64,000 nt of DNA from Pseudomonas putida (GTDB taxonomy: Bacteria > Pseudomonadota > Gammaproteobacteria > Pseudomonadales > Pseudomonadaceae): assembly GCF_016406145.1 (NCBI RefSeq), contig NZ_CP066306.1, forward strand, positions 3,844,001 to 3,908,000, given 5' to 3'. The position numbers were made by a program, and so were the translations under genes. Below are positions 1 to 7,519 of the stretch, piece by piece; positions within the stretch are counted from its first letter, which is position 1; each line of letters starts with the position of its first letter. Under the pieces are notes generated by a model. It saw only the letters and a list, made by a program, of their open reading frames with translations. It did not search any database and had not been told where the DNA came from.

Positions 1-1448
1 ACGGTGTTGGCACCGAACCCGGCGAACGCCGAGCCGTTGTTGGCGGCACCCGAGGTGTAGGCGTAGAGCAATTGGCTGAAGCCATGTGCACCTGGGTTGC
101 TGACCGCGCTGGCAGGGCCCGGCAGGCTGGCGGCGATGGCGCCAAGCACCAGCACACCGACCGGCATCACCAGCAGGGTTGCCACCAGCAGTTGCACTTC
201 CCGGGCCTGTAGTTTCTTACCGAGGTATTCCGGCGTGCGGCCGATCATCAAGCCTGCCAGGAATACCGCGATCAGCACGAACAGCAACATGCCGTAGAGC
301 CCCGCGCCAACGCCGCCGAAAATCACCTCGCCGACCATCATGTTGACCATAGCGACCATGCCGGTGAGCGGGTTGAGGCTGTCGTGCATGGCGTTGACCG
401 AGCCATTGGACGCTGCGGTGGTGGTTACCGTCCACAGCACCGAGCCGGTCGTGCCGAAGCGGCTTTCCTTGCCCTCCAGGGGTGCGCTTTGCTGAACCTG
501 CGCGCTTTCCAGCGCCGGGTTGGGCTGGTGCTCCGACCACAGTGCGGTCGCGCCGCCAATCAGGAAAAGGCCGAGCATGCAGGCCAGAATCGCGCGGCTT
601 TGGCGCAGGTCCTTGACGTAATGGCCGAAGGTGAAGACCAGGGCGGCCGGGATCAGGATGATCGAAGCCACCTCGAACAGGTTGCTCCAGGCAGTGGGGT
701 TCTCGAACGGGTGTGACGAGTTGACTCCGAAGAAGCCGCCGCCGTTGGTCCCCAATTGCTTGATCGCGATCTGGCTGGCGGCAGGGCCGAGCGGAATCGT
801 CTGGTCAGCACCTTGCAGGGTCACAGCGTGGGCGTAGTCAGCGAAGGTCTGCGGCACACCCTGCCAGACCAGCAGCAGCGCGAGCACCAGGCACAACGGC
901 AACAGGCCGTAAAGGGTGGCACGGGTCATGTCGACCCAGAAGTTGCCAATACTGGTGGTCGAGCGCCGGGCGATGCCGCGACACAAGGCGACCAGCACGG
1001 CCAGCCCGGTAGCGGCGCTTACGAAGTTCTGTACGGTCAGGCCGAGCATCTGGCTCAGGTAACTGACCGAGGCTTCACCGCTGTAAGCCTGCCAGTTGGT
1101 GTTGGTGACAAAGCTCACCGCGGTGTTGAAAGCCAGCGACCATTCCTGGCCGGGCAAGTGTTGCGGGTTGAGCGGCAGGTAACCCTGCAGTAAAAGTACG
1201 CTGAAGAGCAGCACGAAACCGGCCAGGTTGAACGCCAGCAGCGCCAGGGCGTACTGCTTCCAGTTCTGTTCCTGATCGGCGCGCACGCCGGCCAGCCGAT
1301 AGCAGCCCCGCTCCACCGGCCCAAGCAGCGGCGTCAGCCAAGTCCGCTGGCCTTCCATGACGTTGAAGTAGAACCGCCCGAGCCAGGGTGCCGGCAGCAG
1401 CACGATGGCGAAAAACGCCAGCAGCAACGCGAAGTCATAACTGTGCAT
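1..1448 (-). CDS. kdpA: Potassium-transporting P-type ATPase subunit KdpA, C-terminus cut by window edge
   Basis: Reading down from the ATG at 1448 gives [19 protein letters not shown] and later the selectivity-filter segment [11 protein letters not shown], which is diagnostic of KdpA. KdpA is the K+-binding, channel-like membrane subunit of the high-affinity Kdp ATPase in the inner membrane. About 482 residues lie in the window, with several hydrophobic membrane segments. The usual length is about 560 residues, so only the C-terminus and the following kdpB are missing. It lies 9 bases after kdpF in the same operon. Expression is normally induced by low K+ or osmotic stress through KdpDE, which are not in the window. 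Confidence 0.95.
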   Translation of the reverse strand, partial: MHSYDFALLLAFFAIVLLPAPWLGRFYFNVMEGQRTWLTPLLGPVERGCYRLAGVRADQEQNWKQYALALLAFNLAGFVLLFSVLLLQGYLPLNPQHLPGQEWSLAFNTAVSFVTNTNWQAYSGEASVSYLSQMLGLTVQNFVSAATGLAVLVALCRGIARRSTTSIGNFWVDMTRATLYGLLPLCLVLALLLVWQGVPQTFADYAHAVTLQGADQTIPLGPAASQIAIKQLGTNGGGFFGVNSSHPFENPTAWSNLFEVASIILIPAALVFTFGHYVKDLRQSRAILACMLGLFLIGGATALWSEHQPNPALESAQVQQSAPLEGKESRFGTTGSVLWTVTTTAASNGSVNAMHDSLNPLTGMVAMVNMMVGEVIFGGVGAGLYGMLLFVLIAVFLAGLMIGRTPEYLGKKLQAREVQLLVATLLVMPVGVLVLGAIAASLPGPASAVSNPGAHGFSQLLYAYTSGAANNGSAFAGFGANT

Positions 1449-1457
1449 GGCCGCTCC

Positions 1458-1547
1458 CTAGCTGCGATCGGCGCGCAGCAGCGCCATCAGCAGGTAAACC
1501 GCCAACGCCACTGCCAGTAGCAGTGACAGCCCGTCGAGCATGTTCAT
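1458..1547 (-). CDS. kdpF: KdpF small membrane subunit of the Kdp ATPase (29 aa)
   Basis: This is a 29-residue frame starting at the ATG at 1547. It reads MNMLDGLSLLLAVALAVYL followed by a short basic tail ending RADRS. It has one transmembrane helix and the typical KdpF length and position just before kdpA. A GGGGAG ribosome binding site lies about 8 bases upstream. KdpF is a peptide that stabilises the KdpABC complex in the inner membrane. A second in-frame ATG at 1541 would remove only two residues. Confidence 0.88.
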   Translation of the reverse strand: MNMLDGLSLLLAVALAVYLLMALLRADRS

Positions 1548-1607
1548 GTGTGGATCTCCCCTTGTTACGGCTTGGGCCGCTTTGGGGGAATTGTCCGAGG
1601 GAGGGGC

Positions 1608-1657
1608 GTAAAGGTACGAGATCGAGGCGTGCGGCTGGAGATAAAGAATGCGTAAAG
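1608..1657 (-). promoter_or_regulatory. Possible kdp control region with TTTA-rich motifs
   Basis: On the minus strand upstream of kdpF there are TTTACGCATTCTTTAT (1642-1657) and CTTTACGCC (1606-1614). The first resembles the T-rich paired motif bound by KdpE in enteric bacteria, and such a site is expected here. The resemblance is only moderate and no clear -35/-10 pair was resolved, so this is tentative. Confidence 0.25.
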
Positions 1658-1723
1658 ATCAGGATTGTGGTGTTGCCTGCATCGGCCCATGCGCAGGGCG
1701 AGCCCGCCCGGGCCGACGCAAGG

Positions 1724-2788
1724 CTAACGTTGTGGCGTTGGCTGCCCGGCGTTGCGGCTCCAGTCCAGCAGCAGGCTATACCCCACCGCCAGCAGGGTTG
1801 GCCCGATGAACAGGCCAATGAAGCCAAAGGCAATCAAACCGCCAAACACTCCGAGCAGCACGATCACCAGCGGCAGGTTGCCGCCCCTGCTGATCAGGTA
1901 AGGCTTGAGCACGTTGTCCACGCCACTGATGACGAAGGTGCCCCAGATACCCAGGAACACCGCCATGCCGTACTCACCCTGCCATACCAGCCAGGCAGTC
2001 GCGGGTATCCACGCAAGTGGCGGCCCCATGGGGATCAGGCTGAGCATGAAGGTGACCAGGCCCAGCACGATGGCCCCCGGCACACCGGCGATCAGGAAGC
2101 CGATCAAGGCCAGCAGTGCCTGTGCCGCCGCCGTACCGATCACCCCGTTGACCACCCGTTGCACGGTGCCCGCAACCAGCTCCAGGTAATACTCGGCGCG
2201 CTCACCTACAAGGCGGTTCAGCAAACGCAGGACGAACGCCGCCAGGCGCGGACCATCGCGGTAGAAGAAGAACACGAAGACCAGGCTCAGCGTCAGCTCC
2301 AGCACACCACTGCCGATTTGCGCACTGCGTGCCAGCAACCAGTTGCCGACCTGACCCAGATGAGGCTTGACCGACGCGATCAGCGCGGCGCCCTGCTGGT
2401 CGAGCGACTGCCACCCGCTGACCAGGCGCTCACCCACTAGGGGAATGCCACCCAGCCACGCCGGGGCATCAGGCAAGCCATCCACCTGCACGTCGCGCAC
2501 GAAGGCGGTGGCGTCCCGAACATGGTCGGCGAGGTTGAAGCCCAGCCACACCAGCGGCAAGGCCACGATCAGGATCCAGGCCGAGGTCAGCAGGCCTGCA
2601 GCCAGTGTTTCACGCCCACCCAGTGCGCGTGTCAGCAGGCGCATCAGCGGCCAGCTGGCAAACGCCAGGATAGCCCCCCACAACAACGCGGAGATGAACG
2701 GTGCCATCACCCACAACGCAGCGCCGAGCAAGGTCAGCAGGATAATCTGGATCAGCAGGCGATCATTGTTGGCCATGGTGGCGCTCAT
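1724..2788 (-). CDS. AI-2E family (PerM/YdiK-type) membrane permease
   Basis: The 354-residue protein starts MSATMANNDRLLIQIILLT. It has the layout of the AI-2E transporter superfamily: a pair of N-terminal transmembrane helices, a soluble amphipathic middle region, and a cluster of C-terminal helices containing GVFGGLIAFGFIGLFIGP, a conserved family signature. It acts in the inner membrane, and the substrate cannot be told from sequence because members include autoinducer-2 exporters and Na+/H+ antiporters. Its ATG directly abuts the TGA of the upstream DUF4892 gene (2789-2791), so the two are probably co-translated. Confidence 0.85.
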   Translation of the reverse strand: MSATMANNDRLLIQIILLTLLGAALWVMAPFISALLWGAILAFASWPLMRLLTRALGGRETLAAGLLTSAWILIVALPLVWLGFNLADHVRDATAFVRDVQVDGLPDAPAWLGGIPLVGERLVSGWQSLDQQGAALIASVKPHLGQVGNWLLARSAQIGSGVLELTLSLVFVFFFYRDGPRLAAFVLRLLNRLVGERAEYYLELVAGTVQRVVNGVIGTAAAQALLALIGFLIAGVPGAIVLGLVTFMLSLIPMGPPLAWIPATAWLVWQGEYGMAVFLGIWGTFVISGVDNVLKPYLISRGGNLPLVIVLLGVFGGLIAFGFIGLFIGPTLLAVGYSLLLDWSRNAGQPTPQR

Positions 2789-3580
2789 TCAACGGATCAG
2801 TTCCAGGTGCAGGCCATCGGTGGGGGTATTGCCGACTTCGAGCCGGTTGCTGCGTACGCCGGCCTTGACCAGTTGCTCGCGCCAGGCCTCAGCCTGGGGA
2901 CCACTGAGGGTTGCACGCAACGTGCTGTCCAGGTTCAGGCTGCGACCCAGCAACGCTACCCAGGCAGGTTGCGGCGCACTCAGGTCAGGGTAGTCAAGCT
3001 TGCCAGTGTCGCGCATTTCGCGCAGCACCGTGGCGGGCGTGGGCAGCAGCTCACCCAGCGGGCTGCTGGCGACGAACTCTTCCACGTGCAGGTAGGCGCG
3101 GCGATTGCCGCGGGTAACGCTGTAAAGCGCCACCAGGGTGTCTGCCTCATCGGCGGAACGGCGCAGCAGGATGAATGCCTGCTGCTCGTCACCGCCATTG
3201 AGCCGCGCACTGCCGAACACATCGTTGCCCCACAGGCTGGCTTCGCCGCAATCGCGGCCCTGGCACCAGAACAACGGGTAGCCGCCATCGCGCTGCAATG
3301 CTTCGCGGGCGCTGGTAAAAGCCTCGCGCGCCGTGCGCTCGACCGGCAGCTCATAGGTGATGGAGCTGACCTGGCCGCGGCTCTCGACCTTGTCGTCCAC
3401 GCGCAGACGACCGCTGATCTTGCGCAGCGGGCCCATAGGGTAAACCCGTTCCTGCTCGACTGCCGGGCGTTGCTCGACCACCTTGGCATCCACGGGCACC
3501 GGCAGGGCGCCGGCCCACAGCAGCGGGCTGACGAGCGCCAGGCAGGCGCCGGCAGTACGGATCATGACGGGCACGCTCAT
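2789..3580 (-). CDS. DUF4892 domain-containing secreted protein
   Basis: From the ATG at 3580 the protein reads MSVPVMIRTAGACLALVS and then an Ala/Leu-rich segment ending WAGALPVPVDA, a convincing signal peptide; the mature part is about 240 residues. The composition and motifs such as FWCQGRDCGEASLWGNDVFG fit the DUF4892 family, whose function is unknown; a periplasmic or outer-membrane role is inferred. The reading frame continues upstream to 3748, but that extension overlaps the next gene and has no signal sequence, so I rejected it. An ATG at 3565 is an alternative start. The gene abuts the AI-2E permease. Confidence 0.75.
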   Translation of the reverse strand: MSVPVMIRTAGACLALVSPLLWAGALPVPVDAKVVEQRPAVEQERVYPMGPLRKISGRLRVDDKVESRGQVSSITYELPVERTAREAFTSAREALQRDGGYPLFWCQGRDCGEASLWGNDVFGSARLNGGDEQQAFILLRRSADEADTLVALYSVTRGNRRAYLHVEEFVASSPLGELLPTPATVLREMRDTGKLDYPDLSAPQPAWVALLGRSLNLDSTLRATLSGPQAEAWREQLVKAGVRSNRLEVGNTPTDGLHLELIR

Positions 3581-3639
3581 CGGCGACCCGCGCGACGGCA
3601 AGCGCCGTAATGAAGCTCCAGAATGTCTGGCAGTTGCAT
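3577..3639 (-). CDS. Possible 20-aa leader peptide translationally coupled to the DUF4892 gene
   Basis: On the minus strand an ATG at 3639 opens a frame reading MQLPDILELHYGACRRAGRR, ending at a TGA (3577-3579) that overlaps the DUF4892 start as ATGA. A good ribosome site, GGGAGACA, lies just upstream. The DUF4892 start itself has no convincing Shine-Dalgarno sequence, so coupling from this frame would explain its translation. The peptide carries no recognised domain. It could be a real small protein, a leader peptide, or chance. Confidence 0.4.
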   Translation of the reverse strand: MQLPDILELHYGACRRAGRR

Positions 3640-3689
3640 GGTTGTCTCCCTGTTCAACCCGCCAAGCCTCGACACTTGTCCGGCTCAAG

Positions 3690-4544
3690 TCAAGCAAAGC
3701 CAAAGAAGCGATTGATACAGTCTGCGACAAGGGTCGCGCCGTGTTCATCGTTCAGGTGCAGATGATGGCCACCGGGCAGCACCTTCTGTTCAAAGGGTAG
3801 CTGCTGCAGCAACTCGCCGTGGCGCGCCAGCATGCCATCGGCCGCCACCACCAGGCAGGCCGGGCAGTTCACCCCGCGCACATAGGCCATGGCCTGGGCA
3901 TGGCTCAAGCGCACCGGCGATGGCAACGTCAGGCGGCTGTCACTGCGCCAGCTGTAACCGCCAGGCACCGGCATCAGGCCGCGCTGGGCGAGCAACTCGG
4001 CAGCGTCCCGGCTGACCGCGACCATGCCCTTCATGCGCGCCTGCACGCCCTCCTCCAGGGTCTTGTAGACCGACTTGCGTTTGCCATCCAGGCGCAACCG
4101 GGCCTGCAGCGCCAACCCCAGGCGTTCGCCGGCATCCGCCTCGGCGCCGGTCGGGGGGATGACGCCGTCGATCAACACCAGATGGCTGACCCGCTCGGGC
4201 AGGGCGGCGGCCAGTTGCACAGAAATGATTGCCCCCAGCGAATGCCCCAACAGGGCAAACCGTTGCCAACCCAGTTGTTCGGCAACCCGCAGTACATCAT
4301 GGGCGTAGTCGGCCAGCGCATAGCCGGCGCCTGGCGGGCGGTGTTGCGAGTAGCCATGCCCGGCAAGGTCCAGGGCGAGGATACGCAGGCCTTTCAATCG
4401 CGGTGCGAGGCGGGCAAAACTGTTGGCATTGTCCAGCCAGCCATGCAGGGCGATCACCGGCAGGCCATCTTCGGGGCCGAACAGGTGAGCAGCCAGCTCG
4501 ATATGACCCAGGCTGAGACGGACTTCCTCCACGTGGGCACTCAT
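3690..4544 (-). CDS. Alpha/beta hydrolase fold protein
   Basis: The 284-residue protein has the alpha/beta hydrolase plan. ALHGWLDNANSF is the oxyanion-hole region near residue 35, ALDLAGHGYS follows, and the nucleophile elbow is GHSLGAI near residue 100. A late histidine (GGHHLHL) is near residue 262, completing a likely Ser-Asp-His triad. It is probably a cytoplasmic esterase or lipase-like enzyme; the substrate is unknown. Its ATG overlaps the stop of the preceding hydrolase gene (ATGA at 4541-4544), so the two hydrolases form a coupled pair. Confidence 0.85.
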   Translation of the reverse strand: MSAHVEEVRLSLGHIELAAHLFGPEDGLPVIALHGWLDNANSFARLAPRLKGLRILALDLAGHGYSQHRPPGAGYALADYAHDVLRVAEQLGWQRFALLGHSLGAIISVQLAAALPERVSHLVLIDGVIPPTGAEADAGERLGLALQARLRLDGKRKSVYKTLEEGVQARMKGMVAVSRDAAELLAQRGLMPVPGGYSWRSDSRLTLPSPVRLSHAQAMAYVRGVNCPACLVVAADGMLARHGELLQQLPFEQKVLPGGHHLHLNDEHGATLVADCINRFFGFA

Positions 4545-5329
4545 GCCTGGCCCCAGCGGTCGAACAAGCCTTTGATCAGGCTGGCAGTGTCCGCCGGCCG
4601 CTCCAGCGGGAACATGTGCCCACCGGGTACGCAGTGGTACTCGCCCTTGGGCATGCCGCGCACCGCCAGCGTGTGGTGGCGACGAATCACATTGCTGCGC
4701 TCACCCCGCACCATTGCCAGGGGCACCTGAAGCTGCCGCGCAGGGGCAGGGCTTGCGTGAGGGATACTGCGGTAGATGCTGATTTCGGTAGCCGGATCGA
4801 AGCGCAGGCGTACCCCCTGCTCCATGTCTTCCAGGCCATGTTCAAGGTAGGCTTCCAGGCAGTCGGGGTCAAAATGCCGGAACAGCTTTTTGCTCGCGAA
4901 ATAATCCCGTGCGCTGGCGCGGTCGCTGAACGCCTCGCGCCGGCCCAGCGTGCGGCCTGCAGGGGTAATGCGGTCGATGAAGCCAAAGCGCTTGGCGGTG
5001 CGCAGCAACCACTGATCGGCGCGGGTCAGCACCGGTGAATCAAGCATGACCACACCCCGGTAGTAAGCCGGGCACCTCAGTGCTGCATGCAGATGCAGCA
5101 CGCCACCCAGCGAGTGGCCGACACCCCACACCGGCTGATCCTGCCGGGCCAGGTGGTGCAAAAGTTCGTCCACCAGGCTCTGCCAGTTCTCGTTCACCGG
5201 AAAGCGGGGGTCATGGGCATGCTGGGGCAGATGCTGCACCTGGTAATCCGGCGCCAGGGCCGCGAACAGCTTGCCGTAGGTGGCCGACGGGAATCCGTTG
5301 GCATGGGCGAAGAAGATCTGCTGCGACAT
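4541..5329 (-). CDS. Second alpha/beta hydrolase of a coupled pair
   Basis: From the ATG at 5329 the protein reads MSQQIFFAHANGFPSATYG, with an AGGTGCC ribosome site just upstream. The HANGF oxyanion region and the GVGHSLGGVLHLHAAL nucleophile elbow near residue 80 define the fold. A C-terminal GGHMFPLERP supplies the catalytic histidine. Length from this start is 262 residues. The frame remains open upstream to 5392, but those extra residues are not conserved-looking. It overlaps the downstream hydrolase by four bases. Substrate unknown. Confidence 0.82.
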   Translation of the reverse strand: MSQQIFFAHANGFPSATYGKLFAALAPDYQVQHLPQHAHDPRFPVNENWQSLVDELLHHLARQDQPVWGVGHSLGGVLHLHAALRCPAYYRGVVMLDSPVLTRADQWLLRTAKRFGFIDRITPAGRTLGRREAFSDRASARDYFASKKLFRHFDPDCLEAYLEHGLEDMEQGVRLRFDPATEISIYRSIPHASPAPARQLQVPLAMVRGERSNVIRRHHTLAVRGMPKGEYHCVPGGHMFPLERPADTASLIKGLFDRWGQA

Positions 5330-5468
5330 GGCACCTGGTCCGGTACGGGGATGATGGCCCATTGTCGGCATCCCGCTGGCGCTCGGCAACATCCGTAAAG
5401 GTCATCGGCGAGGGCGATCAGGTCACCGGGGCTGACGAAGCTGGGCTGCGAGCAATCGGCTGAGGGCA

Positions 5469-5496
5469 CGGCAACAGGCGCAAACGCCCGTTGCCG
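5469..5496 (-). terminator. Hairpin after sixA, possible terminator
   Basis: A strong inverted repeat (CGGCAAC.GGCG, CAAA loop, CGCC.GTTGCCG) lies 6 bases beyond the sixA stop on the minus strand. There is no T-tract, so it may act as an RNA-stabilising hairpin rather than an intrinsic terminator. Confidence 0.4.
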
Positions 5497-5501
5497 ACCA
5501 C

Positions 5502-5960
5502 TCAAGGGGCGTGCTGCAGGGCCTGCAGGGTCATCAGCCCCGCCAGCGGCCAGTCGCCTTCAAGCTGCGCCAGGCTGGCGGTGCTCAACGGCGCAGGCTG
5601 TTGCGCGTGACCATGCTCCAGCATACCGACCAGCGCACCCACCAACGGCTGGTGGCTGACCAGCAATACGTGCTCAAGCCCCAGGCGTTCGAGTTCAGCG
5701 ATCACCTCCTGCACGTTGCTGTCGGGCGTCAGCCAGGGCACGGTGCGCACCGGCTCGGCGAAACCCAGGGTGTCATGCACAAGGGCCGCCGTTTGTTGGG
5801 CACGCACGTAGGGGCTGGCAATGATGGCCTGCAGCGGCTGGCCGAGCAGATACGCAGCACTGTGCAGCACCTGCTCGCGACCATGGGCAGTCAGGCGCCG
5901 CTCGGCGTCGGTGTGGGCCCTGGGCTCTGCCTCACCGTGGCGCAATACCCACAGCTTCAC
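5502..5960 (-). CDS. sixA: Phosphohistidine phosphatase SixA
   Basis: The 152-residue product starts at a GTG at 5960 and reads VKLWVLRHGEAEPRAHTD. The LRHGEAE motif is the catalytic RHG of the histidine phosphatase superfamily, and SPYVRAQQTA and VSHQPLVG supply the other active-site residues. SixA removes phosphate from histidine-containing phosphotransfer proteins and related phosphohistidines in the cytoplasm. The GTG overlaps the TGA of the upstream DUF4389 gene (GTGA), which indicates coupling and fixes this start over a longer upstream frame reaching 6251. Confidence 0.9.
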   Translation of the reverse strand: MKLWVLRHGEAEPRAHTDAERRLTAHGREQVLHSAAYLLGQPLQAIIASPYVRAQQTAALVHDTLGFAEPVRTVPWLTPDSNVQEVIAELERLGLEHVLLVSHQPLVGALVGMLEHGHAQQPAPLSTASLAQLEGDWPLAGLMTLQALQHAP

Positions 5961-6304
5961 AGTTTGGGCTCCTCGTCGCGCACCGGGTGGGGTGCAGGGG
6001 CAACGGCATGCGGAGCTTCGCCTTCCGGCGCACGCGGTGTGGGCCAGTCTGCGAAAGGCCACGGCTTGCTGTCGGTGTGGAAAGTGCCAAAGCGACCGAT
6101 CTGCGCCAGGTACTGGCTCAGGCTGTCGCCAAAGTTCATCAGGCTGGCGCTCGGCGCGCCATAGATCAGACGGTAGACGAGCTGCACCAGCACCAGGCCG
6201 CCGAGTAGCAGCTCGGCCAGTTGCCACACCACCAGAAATACCACCATCCACAGCACGCGCAGGATGATCGACTCGCGCTGGGCGCGCTCAGGGGTATCGT
6301 TCAT
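5957..6304 (-). CDS. DUF4389 domain-containing membrane protein
   Basis: This 115-residue protein has a hydrophobic N-terminal half. LWMVVFLVVWQLAELLLGG forms one or two membrane helices, followed by a conserved block (YRLIYGAPSASLMNFGDSL) and a proline-rich hydrophilic tail. These features match DUF4389 proteins, of unknown function, in the inner membrane. A GGAG site precedes the ATG. It overlaps sixA by four bases and follows gpsA after a short gap, so gpsA, this gene and sixA probably form one operon. Confidence 0.82.
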   Translation of the reverse strand: MNDTPERAQRESIILRVLWMVVFLVVWQLAELLLGGLVLVQLVYRLIYGAPSASLMNFGDSLSQYLAQIGRFGTFHTDSKPWPFADWPTPRAPEGEAPHAVAPAPHPVRDEEPKL

Positions 6305-6340
6305 GTGTCGCTCCTTGTTCTGTTCAAAGCCGCTAAAGGC

Positions 6341-7366
6341 TCAGTTGAAACCGCTGATGGAAATGAAGTCGACGTCGGTCTTGGGCTCGGCGCGCATCAG
6401 GCGCTCGATCACCTGGTTCAGCGTGCGGCCTTCGAAGAGGATGGCGTGCAGCCCGGCCACCAGCGGCATGTAGACCTGGACCTCTTCAGCCTTGGCCTTG
6501 AGCACCTTGAGGGTATTGACCCCTTCTGCCACCTCGCCCAGGCGATTGACCGCCTGCTCCAGCGTCAGGCCTTGGCCCAGGGCGTGCCCGACCTGGTAGT
6601 TGCGGCTCTTGGGCGAAGAACAGGTGACGATCAGGTCGCCGACCCCGGCAAGGCCGAGGAAGGTCATGGGATTGGCACCCTGGCTCACGGCGAAACGGGT
6701 CATTTCGGCCAGCGCACGGGTGATCAGCATGCTCTTGGTGTTTTCGCCCATGCCCAGGGCCACGGCCATGCCAGCAATGATCGCATAGACGTTCTTCAGA
6801 GCCCCACCCAGCTCGACACCGAAGCGGTCGCTGCTGGCGTAAACCCGGAAGGTATGCCCGTGCAGCACCGCCTGCACGCGCTGGCAGAGGTCTTCATCTT
6901 CGCTGGCGACCACGGTAGCGGTCAGCGCATGCTCAGCGATCTCGCGGGCCAGGTTTGGCCCGGACAACACACCGATTCGCGCATCGGGCGCGATCTCTTC
7001 AAGGATCTGACTCATCAGCTTGAAGCTCTGCGCTTCGATGCCTTTGGTCAGGCTGACCAGGCATTTGCCGCGCAGCAGCCCGGCATGCGGGGCCAAAACG
7101 CTGCGCAAGGCGCTGGAGGGCAGCGCGACGAAGATCAGGTCGCTGTAGTGCAACGTGGCCAGCAGGTCGTTGACCGGCTCGACGCCGTCATGCAGACGGA
7201 TGCCTTTGAGGTAGCGCGGGTTCTCGCGATTGACGCGCATGGCCTCGGCCTGCTCAGGGTCACGCATCCATTGGCGTACCGGCACGCCGTTCTGCGCCAG
7301 CAGGTTCGCCACGGCGGTGCCGAAGCTTCCGCCCCCCAGAACTGCAACAGGTTGCTGTTCAGTCAT
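6341..7366 (-). CDS. gpsA: Glycerol-3-phosphate dehydrogenase [NAD(P)+]
   Basis: The 341-residue protein starts [19 protein letters not shown], with the Rossmann dinucleotide-binding glycine motif. It contains [19 protein letters not shown] and [15 protein letters not shown], which carries the catalytic lysine, all typical of GpsA. It reduces dihydroxyacetone phosphate to sn-glycerol 3-phosphate for phospholipid synthesis in the cytoplasm. I chose the ATG at 7366 over a TTG two codons upstream. It is the first gene of the probable gpsA-DUF4389-sixA unit. Confidence 0.96.
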
Positions 7367-7414
7367 ATTCAATCCGTTAAAGCCATAAGTTAAGTGGCGA
7401 CTGGGCCATTATAC

Positions 7415-7486
7415 GGCAAGCTGCAAGCTGCAAGAGACAGCGGCCTCATTGGCCACAAGGTTTTCTTGTAGCTTGCAGCTTGCCGC
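7415..7486. repeat. Inverted repeat of the GGCAAGCTGCAAGC type
   Basis: Two arms are present: GGCAAGCTGCAAGCTGCAAG (7415-7434) and its near reverse complement CTTGTAGCTTGCAGCTTGCC (7466-7485). They are separated by about 30 bases that include a small GGCC-TCATT-GGCC hairpin. A related element occurs at 27168-27236. It lies between the divergent gpsA and TonB receptor genes and resembles the dispersed extragenic palindromes common in Pseudomonas. Confidence 0.75.
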
Positions 7487-7519
7487 CTGTGGCTGGCAAA
7501 ACCCCCATGGTCAGTTAAC

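Noticed and set aside
5961-6251. Upstream extension of the sixA frame
   Set aside because: It overlaps the DUF4389 gene in another frame, and the SixA homology begins at the GTG at 5960.
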